This document shows, piece after piece, positions 30,980 to 42,998 of a DNA stretch of 64,000 bases (position 1 is the stretch's first letter; every line of letters begins with the position of its first letter). The stretch is taken from contig MU623352.1 of the NCBI GenBank assembly GCA_025201765.1, positions 1 through 64,000 of the forward strand. Reading direction: 5' to 3'. The notes below the pieces were generated by a model that was not told the origin of the DNA, searched no databases, and saw nothing but the letters and a program-made list of their open reading frames with translations. A program made the position numbers and the translations under genes. This DNA comes from Daldinia sp. FL1419. Its lineage: Eukaryota; Ascomycota; Sordariomycetes; Xylariales; Hypoxylaceae.

Positions 30980-33227
30980 AGACGCGTATGTCCCCAGTTG
31001 CATCTCGAAATATCAAAATATCCCCGATAATCCCTGGTCATGTTGGCTAATACTTTTTGCTTGCAGTGCGCAGAAAGTTTTTGCGACAAAACAGAGATAT
31101 CGCCCGAATAAATTCAACTCAGTCTCTTAAAATACGTACCTTAGAAAATGAATGTGTTCGCCTATTATCCGAGAACCTTGACCTTCGCGGACAAATACTG
31201 CGACTCCAAACAGAGTTAGAAGATAGTAGAGCACAAAGAATTGCCAACCATGCCCTCGAGATCAAGGAGAAAATGGAGGCACAGCTGGCGGAATGGGGAA
31301 CTATGCTTGCCAGTTTGGGACACGAGCCCACTCCTAGAACTCGGTCACCAAGATCACCAAAGAGGTTAAAGCGCAGGTCAAGTATTGGACGTGTCAGTAT
31401 GTCTGAATGGAGGAGAAGAGATACCGTAAGCTCAATGAGGGACTTGGAAGCTGCTGCCCTTCAAGAGGGCAGACTGGCACCGATCTGGGAAAATAAAACG
31501 TGTCCTCGCGAAACGCTAAAGTAAGTCGTACCTCTCGGGTTGTTGTATGCAATACGTACTAATTATGTAGCCGAGACGAAATCCTTGCATTGCGCGCTGT
31601 CGTTGATGACAATGACGACTCTCCAGACCTTGGGCCCCCACCGGTATCGCGTTTGTTGGACGAGGATCCTGTCAAGATTGACTTACCTCCAAGACATGCC
31701 CCATCTAAGTCAGATTATGCGTCTCTAGAGAAGGCATCATCCGACCCTCGACCCAAAGAACCAGCGTCCTCCCCCAAGGAAGAGGAAATGATAAGCGAAC
31801 CAGTCAGCGATCCACCTGAGGTTAACAATGAGCCGGCAGGATCGAAAGCGATCGTTACAACCGAGCCCCAGCCTCCTGCTCAACTTGGTAAGGCCAATTT
31901 AAAGCGTAAATTAAGAGAAGAGGATGAGAAGGAAAACATGATAGTTTCCAAACCGTCAACCAGAATTACTGGGGTGGCAAGGGATCAACCGGAGAAAATG
32001 GGAAATATCAAGACCCAGCACGGCAGCAGGCCGATCAAACTGCCGTCTAACCGAAGGGACGCCCGAGATAGATCAACCGGCTCGGTGACCCAGAGAAAAC
32101 CATTAGGTGCCAAGAGTACAAACGAGCATATCAAGTCGCCGAAAAAGACGACGAAGCCAGAGGCTTCGGAAGAGATCACAAAGGAGGATCTCAAGGAAAA
32201 AAAGTCTACGCTAGTTGAGATACCGGTCCCGGAGCCCCAGCCAGTACTAGTCGCCAACGTGGAAGCGGAGACTGAGACCCTTTCCGCGGATCCTAATTTA
32301 GCCGTGCCTGATACCCCGGAAGCTACCCCGAGGGAGGAAGTTAGGGACACCCCCCCTCCTGCCGATATTTCTTCTGGGGGGGAAGTGTCACGAGGAAGCC
32401 GCAGAGCCAGGGCAGCGGTGAGTTATGCTGAGCCAAACCTCCGGGACAAGATGCGGCGGCCTACGAAGCAGCTGTTCGACGCTGTATCAGGCGAGGGCAA
32501 GCACATCCGGCGAACTAGTCAGTCGAAGAAGGAGGATTTCCCATCGTCTAACCCTTCATCAGTAGCCAAATCGGAAGAGAAGTCGGGGGCGTGGAGGGAA
32601 TTTTCCTCGGACCGTAATATGTCGAGAACGAGTCTAGATGTTATGGCTAGTCCCCTAGCTCGAAAAGGCTCAAAAGCTTCTTCAGACGACTTGTCCACGA
32701 GCGTAGCGATGGACAGAAAAAAGCGGACCGATGCCGAATCTCCATCTTGCTCCAGTGGGGAAAGTAGTACTACCAGGTCACATTCTCGGATAGGCAGTCG
32801 TCGTGTGGACGAGATCGCGGCGCGGGAGGCTGAGGTGGCGAAAATATTCGACGACAAGGCTGACATTTACGAATTCCCAAGCTCGTCACCAAAGGATGGT
32901 TCTAAGCGTGCGGCGGCGACGACAGAGGAGGGTGCTAAGAAGAGGAGCACCAAGGGGTCTCGACAATCGAGATCAAGAAGATTATCATCGATAGCCCGTG
33001 AAGACCAAGATCCAGACGTGGAAAGCCAAAATCACGAGAAAGGATTGAGGCACGCTGGATCTAGACGGGCAACTATGGCAGCATCGAAAGAATCAAAAAT
33101 GGATGTAGAAAATGCAGGACACGACAACTCAATGGAAGGAGACAGCCTAAACAGCTCCTCTTCCGGAGATATGGATGCCTCGACACGGGATAGGGCCTCG
33201 ATGAGGCGGAGGAGCATGATGTTATGA
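30937..33227 (+). CDS. SGO1: Shugoshin (protector of centromeric cohesion)
   Basis: Three exons (30937-30985, 31067-31520, 31571-33227) encode 719 aa. The N-terminal shugoshin coiled coil is intact: LRRKFLRQNRDIARINSTQS, then IRTLENECVRLLSENLDLRGQ (about 17-60), the region that dimerises and binds PP2A-B56. The C-terminal SGO motif reads SRRARAAVSYAEPNLRDKMR (about 444-463), the part that binds phosphorylated H2A at centromeres. Between them lies a long, charged, Ser/Pro-rich linker. The tail after the SGO motif (about 255 residues) is also disordered. The first exon is only 49 nt. Function in the family: protecting cohesin from separase and sensing tension. It converges on VPS29 with a 392-nt spacer. 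Confidence 0.95.
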
Positions 33228-33619
33228 GACCAAAAAAAGGAATAGGCCCTGTTGCACTATGATGATGATTCGTACGGTCGTTTGAGCGAAGTTTTATAGC
33301 GATTAAGCAATCACATAGCTTGGGGCAGGCGTTAGGCCTCTTCATTTTTCAGTTCACGGCGTTTGGAGTGCAGACAGAAAGACGGGCATACTCTCAGGGT
33401 AGTCAGGATACCAATCAATCAAGTCTTTTTTCCGTCAATTCATTCGTTCTCCATCGTGATTGTAAATTTTATCACCGATCGAGATTTTGTAGGAAAACCC
33501 TGTTTGGGAGGTATTTATTAGTTTCATCGTAAGAATACATCTGGCTCATCAATATTGATGCTCGGAGGGTATTTCGTTAATCTAGATATGGATATCCATG
33601 CATCCCTATTTATAAAAAA
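33228..33619. other. Spacer between convergent SGO1 and VPS29, with two palindromes
   Basis: This 392-nt spacer contains the perfect palindromes CATCAATATTGATG (33547-33560) and ATGGATATCCAT (33588-33599), both close to the VPS29 stop. Nothing else is seen. Confidence 0.55.
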
Positions 33620-34403
33620 CTACGACGACCCGCCTGTCGTAGGCTCTACGGGTTTTGTATATGTGACTTTTTCTACAGCGACGTTCTCTACTCCATTTTC
33701 GTCTTTGCGGAGTTGGTAGACGTAGAGGATGAGTGATATACCTTGAACCTGTATAATTGTTAGTATTGATCGAACAAATTTACCCATCTGCTATGAGTGA
33801 ATCCCCTTTCCTCCCTAGGAGATGATTGATAGCATATGAAGAGCTCCGCCAAACTTACATCCATCAAGCAGAAACTAGGCACCATGTCCTCTCCCTCCTT
33901 CGTCCATCCTGTCGTATACGCTCCCGTAGCGCTGCCGGGGTTCACGAAGAACTTGTCCATATACTCGAAAGCATCGAACCGGTGGGTTCCGCCCCAACAC
34001 AGCACATCCACGTCCAGCTTATTAGCCTCAGCGAGAAGCAAGTCCGGCTCGGTCGACACTAGTGTAAATCCTTCGACGAAACCGATGCGCAGCGATCCGT
34101 GCGTTACGACTTGAGATAGGGGTAATGAGGTGGCTTCAACGTCGAAGCGGCCCTTTACGATTTTTAGATCCGGTGCGATGGAGCGTAGGTATTCGTACGT
34201 GTGTTTGTCTGTTAGGTTCCCGAGGCAAAGCGTTTGTCCAATCTTTCCCGGCGAGAGGAGTTTCTTGAACTACGACATGAGGGACGTTAGCAGTAGCGCC
34301 CGAGGATAAGGATAAGGGAGCAATGCCGCCGCACCTTTTGCGGTATATCGAGAGCGCGGTCTGGGATATGGAGATCCCCGATTACTAAGATGAGAAAGGC
34401 CAT
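33620..34403 (-). CDS. VPS29: Retromer subunit VPS29
   Basis: Three exons (34335-34403, 33859-34269, 33620-33748) encode 202 aa. It starts MAFLILVIGDLHIPDRALDI, the VPS29 signature, and continues with a metallophosphoesterase fold: GKIGQTLCLGNLTDK, IVKGRFDVEATSLP, VDVLCWGGTHRFDAF and KFFVNPGSATGAYT. The C-terminal VQGISLILYVYQL is joined by an intron with branch TACTAAC. VPS29 forms the cargo-recognition trimer with VPS35 and VPS26 and recycles receptors such as Vps10 from endosomes to the Golgi. The fold is enzyme-like but the family acts mainly as a scaffold. The length is close to the usual 180-200 aa. All junctions keep the frame, which makes the model secure. Confidence 0.96.
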
Positions 34404-35526
34404 TGGTTATGAATTGATGGAGGGTAGGGCTCCTCCAAGTGTATCGAGGCTATTCGCTCTACGGCTAGTTGGAGGACGAGGAATTCTGTTGGATAATCGT
34501 ATAATGGGGTGTGTATACGTATGCGCAGGCAACACCGCTACTATTTCGAAATCGTGCAATTCAAGGAGGCGAGACCGAGATATTGGCTAGGATCCCGTGG
34601 GTATCTTCCTTTATTTCGCGGGGGCTTTATTGGAATTGCGCGAGCCGAATGCTCACGTAGCAGCGAGATATATGCGAATTGCGTAGTTGAAGCTATCTTC
34701 AAATCTGCAAGGCCGACGTTGAACTCTCAGGGACGGGAGCTTTGCAGGCCCCGCAATTCAAGCTATTGGTACGTACCCCAGATTAAGGTAAGTGCAGTAC
34801 AAAGTACCTTAGTGCAAACATTAGCAGCTGGTGTACTTGGGTACACGTATATGTCTTCTAAGGTTAGTGCTCACGCTGCCAACAAGGAACCTTTAGCTTA
34901 ATAAGACGAGATCAACTTAAGACGTAATTGCCGTTGTTTCCTTACATAGTACCTCTGTCCTATCTAATTCGGGTCAATAAAACGCGGCCGAAGACGGAGG
35001 CTACGCAACTTCTTGCCTAGCAAGTCTACGGAAGCTGAACTTGAAGCAGCTATCCGCCCTATTTCCCGACAGGAAATAGCCGTGGCTTACTATTTGCGAT
35101 AAGACATCTCAAACGGACATAATCACACAGGTAAGTAACCTAGTGGGTTAGACTGTTAGTGGGTTAGTGGGGGTGATTTTACCTCTGGAAATTAGGCGAT
35201 TAGCAAATAAAATTCTATAACTGCTTATGGGTTCCCCAACGCTTCTTCTCTTACAATTCATAGCTTCTATTTATAAGTGAATTTCTCGGTGCAATAGCAG
35301 TGCGATCTCCTTTTAAATTTCAGGGTTCGAGCGGATATCTCTTGAAATAGTCTACTTTAGGAGCTATCATAGAAGCATAACCCCTGAAATAGGATTTCGC
35401 ACGAGTCAAACTGCTAAAGACCTCCCTGCATTTTTAGTAGGGTAGGCTTTAACTTATAGGGGAACCAAAACAAATCTGGCTTACTCAGTAACAATACGGA
35501 GGGCCGCCGGAGCGGTGGTCGGCAAG
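34404..35526. other. Non-coding spacer between divergent VPS29 and aminotransferase
   Basis: It must contain both promoters. Open frames at about 34390-34901 (+) overlap VPS29 exon 1 and carry no recognisable domain. Nothing else is seen. Confidence 0.55.
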
Positions 35527-37065
35527 ATGCCCCACCGTCAACTCAAGACATCAGCTTTATCAACTACTCCCACTACTTCCAACCCCGCAGCCCGAGTCTC
35601 GATTATATCACGACACTTACTCGGCGCCTCTCCATCTCCTGCGAACCCTAGTTTCCCAAGTAATATTTCTCCCCCAGCTCAAACTCGTAGCTTTTCTTCT
35701 TCATCTGCCAATATGTCATCTCAACCCGAACATCCCACCTTGCTCATCCCGGGCCCCATTGAGTTCGACGATGCTGTATTACAGTCCATGAGCCATTATA
35801 GGTTTGTACCAAATAGCTACGTGAAGCACACTCTTATAATAAATATCATATATCTCTAACATATAACTATTAGCGAGTCTCACGTCGGACCGGGCTTCGT
35901 TGCTACGTTTGGCGAAGCATTGTCGATGCTGCGCAAGCTATTTCAGACTACCTCACCGTCTTCACAGCCTTTCGTCATCTCGGGATCTGGCACGCTCGGT
36001 TGGGATCTAGTAGCAGCAAATCTAGTCGAGCCTGGTGAGGACGTCTTGGTCCTCAGCTCAGGTTACTTTAGCGATGGCTTTGCCGACTGTCTTACCGTTT
36101 ACGGGGCTAAAGTCGATCTTCTCAAGGCGCCCGTCGGCAGCCGACCGCAATTACCCGAAATCGAGCAGGCATTGAAGAGCAAGAAGTACAAGATAGTCAC
36201 AGTTACGCACGTCGATACATCCACAGGCGTATTAAGCGAACTGCAGAAGCTTTCCGAGACGGTTCAGAGAGTCTCGCCCGACACATTACTTATCGTGGAT
36301 GGCGTATGCAGTGTAGCTAGCGAGGAGATTGATTTCGACGCGTGGAAGCTGGACGGTGTAATAACAGCAAGCCAAAAGGCTATCGGCTGTCCCGCGGGTT
36401 TGTCCATATCAATGTTCAGCGGCAAGGCGATGGATGCCTTCAAGGCTAGAAAGACTCCCCCGGCATCCTACTTTGCCTCGATGAAGAACTGGACACCTAG
36501 TAAGACAGCCCATGGAAGCCCTGCTAGTAAACGAAATACTAACCCACGGCGTAGTCATGCAAAACTACGAAGCAAGGAAGCCTTCGTACTTCGCGACCCC
36601 CTCGCCGCAACTTATCCACGCCCTTCACACAGCACTATCGCAGATCCTTACTAAGCCATTGGCAGAAAGGTTTGCCAGGCACCGGGAGGTATCGGATAAG
36701 ATCAAGAACACAGTAGCAGAGCTAGGGTTGAAGCAGGTCGCAGCCAATCCGGATGACCAGGCCCACGGTATGACGGCCATCTACCTCCCTGAGAGTGTCA
36801 AGGCCACAGATCTACTTCCAAAGCTTGCGAAGAGCGGCGTTGTTTTCGCTGGTGGCATCCACAAGGAGATCGCTACGAAATATGTGCGTTTTGGACACAT
36901 GGGTGTCAGTGTGGTATGTATATGACCTCTCTAAGAACGATCAGAAGATGATCGAAAGGCGTGAAAGCTAATCGTAATTAGACGGATCCTGCGAGAACAG
37001 ATATTGATAAGGCGATAGCTGCACTGAAGAGTGGACTCGCTGACTGCGGGTATCAAAAAGCGTAA
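35527..37065 (+). CDS. AGX1: Alanine--glyoxylate aminotransferase (AGX1-type, class V PLP enzyme)
   Basis: Four exons (35527-35801, 35874-36499, 36555-36913, 36982-37065) encode 447 aa. The core from about residue 63 matches AGX1: TLLIPGPIEFDDAVLQSMSH, SHVGPGFVATFGEAL, VISGSGTLGWDL, VDGVCSVASEEIDFD, and the PLP-binding lysine in ITASQKAIGCPAGLS (K260). The last exons give FGHMGVSVTDPARTDIDKA. The family converts alanine plus glyoxylate to pyruvate plus glycine. The first 62 residues are rich in Arg, Ser and Thr and lack acidic residues (SIISRHLLG, TRSFSSSSAN), like a mitochondrial presequence. A second in-frame ATG at 35713 (MSSQPEHPTL) would give a 385-aa form, the length of yeast Agx1. The C-terminus (GYQKA) is not a PTS1 signal. 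Confidence 0.94.
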
Positions 37066-39050
37066 AAACTCCACATATCCCGTCCGGGACCGTTTAAGAG
37101 GCTCGAGCTCGGTGCGCCAAGATAATCCGTATTTCTCATGATAGCTATTTTTCAGAGAAAATGTTGGGTGGTCAGGGGACGGATATAGGCTCAATTTTAG
37201 GCCGCAGGATTAGAAAAATAAAGGACACAGTGTAACTATTCCATGAGAAAAGGGATAGACTAAAGGTTCCACTGCGCGGGGAATGGTAAGAAAAAACGTT
37301 GGTTCAAGGAAGCATCGGAGATGGGCTTTGCTCTATTCGGTTGAATTGCATGATTTTTTTTTTCTTCGGCCACGTCACATCCGTCTACTTTTATTCTCCG
37401 TTATTCTTCACTTGGTCATATGGGAAGAGCTGGAATCTACCGTTTATCATCGGGAACTTACGTTAAGTTGCTGCAACATCAGCAGCAAAGTAAGGAACCG
37501 GAAGAGTCTAGTTTTTCCATGTGTGGTGCATTGTGCTTTATGATCCTAACCAACAGAAACAGTTACTCACCCGCCCAAGGTATTTTTCGGGACATCCTAT
37601 TGTTCTCATGTAGAGGTTTACCTTCTGCTTTCTAGGATCGATAAGACAGCATCTGTAGTTGCAATGACGATAAATTGGAATGGTTTCATGATAAATAGAT
37701 ACCTAGGTAGGTAGTATGCCGGAGGCTCGGAAGTGGTGCTAAAACACCGGTACCGTTGATCCGGAACGATGGGTCCCCCGGTACGTAAGATGAGGTACGT
37801 TTACATTTATAGTGCCTACTACCTTACTAGGCAGGTAGGTATAAAAAGCCCATATAATAAGCAATCGATTAATAATATTCCCTGAGCAACCGAGGAAAAC
37901 AATTTGGATGTCTAAAGGAAAGTTAAAATTGCCTTGCATCACGCGCAGCAGCTGATAAACTACGGACCGGAACGTTATCAATAAGTGAAAAGAAAAGTGG
38001 AGTGTGCACGGCAACAAAATATTTTCAGATCCGAAAGCAGCGGTGAGCTTTTTGTAAGTGGCAGTTCGATTTCCCCTCCAAAGCCAAGCCGGACATTTTA
38101 GATTTGTGCAAGCGGGCGCATTCGTCGGCAGCCATCTTATCTCGACCTACTTTGTGATGGTGTTGATTGGTATGCAAATTATATGCGCTACTTTTTTTCA
38201 ACATTCACTATTCAACACGAGATCCTGTCAAGGTATCTAAGCCGTGCTCACCTTTGCAGGTCGACGTCACAATTTATCTCTTATTTGTTCTCGTCTTGCA
38301 GCAAAGCAAGACTTGGCCTAACCTCGGGACAGCGATACCTAAAAGCTTAATCGTTAAAATCGGAGGGGTAAAACCGATTTGTAAATCGATTTGGTTTGAT
38401 CGGTTGGCCGGTAGGTACACGGTTTACACTACTTCGGGAGCCTTGCGTTCGCAGACCAATGACATAATTGGAATCCTTGACACATCATTGGTTCTTACAG
38501 AATCTAATTAACACTGCCAGCAACGAGTTTCAGCCGCTACCGCGTCTTGGGTACTTCATAGTTTCTAGGAATTCAGGTGTGCGTGAATGTACAGGGTTAC
38601 AAAGGTTACGGGCGCGCGTACCTAAGGTTCTATGCTCACCTAGGGAACCAGGTACCTACCTAAGCCTACCTAGGAGACCTTAGGAGCCTTGTTGCTACAG
38701 GTACGTATATTTTCCCCTAGCTATGAGCCAAGCTTCCCTAAACCCCCCCAACCCCACCACCAGACTGTACGCAGCAGCCGCTATCATCTCACAGACCCGT
38801 CACTTGGTGCCTCTTTGAACTCTACCAACTGATACTTTTTTTTAACCATCTCATCGGACAATTCCTCTACACTTCTCTACCTACCAAACTTTTTTCTACA
38901 ACTGATACCTTTTCTAACCAGTACTCCTTCATAGCTTGCGCACATTATTATCAGAGTCTTCTACGTAATAACCAACTGTCTTTATTCCCGAATTACCCTT
39001 AAAGCGAGGCGCGCAGCCTACCTCGTCTTTCCCCCGCCACCACATTCAAG
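37066..39050. other. Non-coding stretch upstream of CRM1
   Basis: No gene is supported in 2 kb. TAGGTAGG-type motifs cluster at about 37700-37715 and 38640-38710. From about 38770 the plus strand becomes pyrimidine-rich, as expected of a fungal promoter and leader just before CRM1. Confidence 0.55.
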
Positions 39051-42000
39051 ATGGCGCCCTCGATCGCCGAGCTGGACCTCATGGTCCAGTCCTTCTACGA
39101 AGCTCGCGGCGAGCAGGTAAGTTTATCCTACTAATATTTTTTTTTTGACGATTTAACTATTTTATAAAAATGGATAAATCATTGAAGCTAAGCTACTGAC
39201 ACTTGCGTTTTCCCCACCTTCAGCAAAAAGCTGCCCAAACCGCGTTGAACCAGGTATGTGATGCGCCATACGTCCTACACGTCCGTACTAAAACTAATAT
39301 ACTTGGTGTGTAGTTCAAGGAAGATCCCGATGCATGGCTACTTGTCGACAAAATTCTCTCCGAGTCTCAACACCCGCAGACAAAGTGTACGCCGCGCTAG
39401 TTTCGTGATCATGAAGTTATCGACACAGGGCTAACGGGTTGCAGATCTTGGACTTCAAATCTTGGACAATGTTATTATGACCAGATGGAAGGTTTTGCCC
39501 CGAGAACAATGTTTAGGTTTGCCATCTCATCTATCTAGTGGGATTGCCGTGGGACACCCCAGCTAACCCGCTGCGCAGGAATTCGCAACTTCGTCGTAAA
39601 CTTTATCCTCCAGGCATCTAGTACAGAAGAGTCGCTTCGGTCCCAGCGCACTCTCTTGAACAAGCTGAATCTAGTTCTTGTCTCTATCCTGAAGCAAGAA
39701 TGGCCACATAACTGGCCCACCTTCATTAACGAGATCATCTCGTCCTGTCGATCGAACCTATCCATCTGCGAGAACAACATGATCATTCTGCGCCTTCTTT
39801 CGGAAGAGGTTTTCGACTACTCGGCCGAACAAATGACTTCAGCCAAGACCAGGAACCTAAAGACTACTATGTGCAACGAATTTTCACAAATCTTCCAGTT
39901 ATGCCAAGAGATCCTCACCTCAGCAAATCAGGCAAGCCTGGTGAAAGCCACGTTGGAAACATTACTACGCTTTTGCAACTGGATTCCATTGGGGTATATT
40001 TTTGAGACGCCGCTGATCGAAACATTACGCACGCGATTTCTTGAAGTTGCTGAATTCCGTAATGTCACTCTACAGGTGCTTACCGAGATTGGTGGGCTAG
40101 TAACTGGTGGACCCGGACAGCCAAACGCATATAGTGAACAACTGGTCAAGATGTTCGTCGACGTCCTTACAACCATTGCCGGAATCGTCCCCTTAGATCT
40201 TGATCTGAAGAGCACGTACCCCCAAAGTAATTCCAAAGACCAGGAGTTTCTCCAAGAATTGGCGCTCTTCTTGTGCAACTTTTTCGGACAGCATGTTGAT
40301 GTAAGTTTCTTCTTGGAGTAGTTGTAATTTATGCTAACATCACGACCAGCTCGTCGAGAACCTCCCTAACCGAGATTTCCTCACACATGGTCACTTCTAT
40401 CTTATTCGCATTTCGCAAATCGAGGATCGCGAGATCTTCAAGATTTGCCTAGATTATTGGCTCAAGCTAGTACAGGAGTTATATGAGGAAATGCAAAGCG
40501 CACCCCTCCAGGAGATGAACCCCCTTATGCTAGGTTCTAACTCAGCTAGTGGCGCGGTAAACCCGAGTATACTGCAAAACTTTCCCCTGCGAATGCACAA
40601 GTACAAGGAGGTCTTATCGAATCTTCGTGTGGTTATGATTGAAAAGATGGTCCGACCTGAAGAAGTTCTTATTGTCGAAAACGACGAAGGTGAGATCGTG
40701 CGCGAGTTTGTCAAGGAGAGTGACACAGTGCAGCTCTATAAAACCATCCGCGAATGCTTAGTCTACCTGACACATCTTGATGTCGTGGATACGGAAACAA
40801 TCATGACCGAAAAGCTGCAGAAACAGGTTGACGGTACCGAGTGGTCGTGGCATAACTGCAACGTTCTGTGCTGGGCAATCGGATCGATTTCACTTGCGAT
40901 GAACGAAGAGACTGAGAAACGCTTCCTCGTGACGGTTATAAAGGACCTACTTGGGCTAACAGAAATGAAGCGTGGTAAAGATAACAAGGCCGTGGTGGCC
41001 AGTAACATCATGTATATTGTTGGGCAATACCCACGATTCCTAAAGGCCCATTGGAAATTCCTCAAGACGGTTGTCAATAAGCTTTTCGAGTTCATGCATG
41101 AGTCACATGAAGGTTAGTTATTCGATCTCGATATTCTAGAGCAGTGACTAATTATACTATAGGCGTGCAAGACATGGCGTGCGACACGTTCATCAAGATC
41201 GCAAGACAATGTCGCCGACACTTTGTGGCTTTGCAACCTAGTGAGAACGAGCCATTCATCGAAGAAATCATCCGAAACCTACCGCGCATTACGTGCGATT
41301 TAACCCCCCAACAAGTACACACGTTTTACGAGGCTTGCGGTTATATGGTAGCCGCCCAAGGAAACAAGCACCAGCAGGAACGGTTGCTCGCCGAACTCAT
41401 GAACGCGCCGAATATAGCCTGGGACGAGATCATCAGAGCAGCCACCCAGAATCCTCAGGTTCTGCAAGACGCCGAAACGATCAAGATTATCGGGAACATC
41501 ATGAAGACAAACGTTTCTGCTTGTTCTTCCATTGGACCTTACTTTGGCCCTCAGATCGGCCGAATATACCTGGATATGCTGCAAATGTATCGTGCTACTA
41601 GCCAGTTGATCTCAGAGGCTGTTGCCCGCGACGGTAATTTTGTAACGCCTGTCACTTTGGGTAACATATGCTAACGTCTAAAACAGGTGAACTTGCGCCT
41701 CGTATGCCCAAGGTCCGAGGATTGAGAACTATCAAGAAAGAGATATTGAAGTTAATCGAGAGCTATGTTGATAAGGCTGAGGACCTACCAGCCGTTCGCC
41801 AGCAGATGGTACCGCAACTACTCGACTCTGTGTTGATAGATTACAACCGCAACGTCCCAGGGGCCCGAGATGCGGAAGTTCTAAAGGCCATGTCCACTAT
41901 CATCACGAGGCTCACGGTAAGGATACGAAAACAGGCTCTTAATTATGGAATTTCGCTGACCACACGATAGGGCCTTATGGAAGATCAGGTACCGATCATC

Positions 42001-42837
42001 ATGCAAAACGTCTTCGAGTGCACCCTTGAAATGATCAACAAGGACTTCTCAGAGTTTCCCGAGCACCGAGTGGAATTTTTCAACCTGCTTAGAGCCATCA
42101 ATCTACATTGCTTCCCCGCGCTTCTAAAGCTAGACAATCGACAGTTCAAGTTCGTCATCGATGCTTGTATGTGGGCTAGCAAGCACGATAACCGTGACGT
42201 TGAAAGCGCAGGACTTAACATGTGCCTGGAGCTTGTCACTAATATCGCCGATAAGACTGATGTTCAGACAGCCAACGCCTTCTTCCAGCAGTTCTTCATT
42301 GGTATCCTGCAGGATGTATTCTTTGTCTTGACAGACCCTGACCACAAAGCCGGGTTCAAGACGCAGTCAATGCTACTAATGCGCATGTTCTACTTCGTAC
42401 ACCCGGCAGACGGTACTACACCGAAGATTCAAGGGCCTATCTACACAGATCAGGCGCCCGCTGGAACAAGCAACAAGGATTTCCTTACCGAGTTTGTTGG
42501 TGGTCTACTACGCAACGCTTTTCCTAATCTTCAGATGTAAGTGTCACCTTGTGTATTACGCCGATGCGACAAGAACTAACTAGGTTTTTTTAGCCCACAA
42601 ATTGGTGCATTTATCGAGTGTCTCTTCACTCTGAATGCAACATATGAGAAGTTCAGACTCCAAGTCCGAGACTTCCTCATCTCCCTAAAGGAGTTTGCTG
42701 GCGACAATGCAGATCTCTTCGTGGTTGAGAAAGAGCAAGAAGCTCGCGAGAAACTGACAGCTGACCACGAACGCCGAGCCAAGGTCGGCGGTCTATTGAA
42801 ACCGTCAGAACTCGAGCAGGAGGATGACGAGCTGTGA
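39051..42837 (+). CDS. CRM1: Exportin-1 (CRM1), nuclear export receptor
   Basis: Ten exons encode 1078 aa: 39051-39116, 39224-39253, 39314-39386, 39445-39516, 39579-40300, 40350-41112, 41163-41633, 41687-41916, 41971-42536, 42594-42837. The order is as in all CRM1 proteins. QILDNVIMTRWKVLPREQ and IRNFVVNFI mark the importin-beta N-terminal (Ran-binding) domain. The NES groove region GKDNKAVVASNIMYIVGQYP and FLKTVVNKLFEFMHE follows, then HEAT repeats through KVRGLRTIKKEILKL and the end QVRDFLISLKEFAGDN. It binds leucine-rich export signals with Ran-GTP and carries cargo through the nuclear pore. The leptomycin-reactive cysteine (human C528) is Thr525 here (LGLTEMKRGKDNK). Exon 2 is only 30 nt. 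Length matches the usual 1070-1080 aa. Confidence 0.97.
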
Positions 42838-42980
42838 CTTCGCCAAGAGTTTAGAAACGAATTCGCTCCTCGTCGTGATTCGAGCGCAGTCGACATCCCT
42901 GAGCAGACCTCGGTCGACCATTTTGATGGGTGGGACGTCTATGGGCTTTGAGAGCTTATGGGCAACCCTCGGATGAGATG

Positions 42981-42998
42981 ATGAAGCATTTGCTTCAT
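42981..42998 (+). terminator. Perfect 8-bp inverted repeat in the CRM1 3' flank
   Basis: ATGAAGCA (42981-42988) and TGCTTCAT (42991-42998) are separated by two bases, 143 nt beyond the CRM1 stop. Confidence 0.3.
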
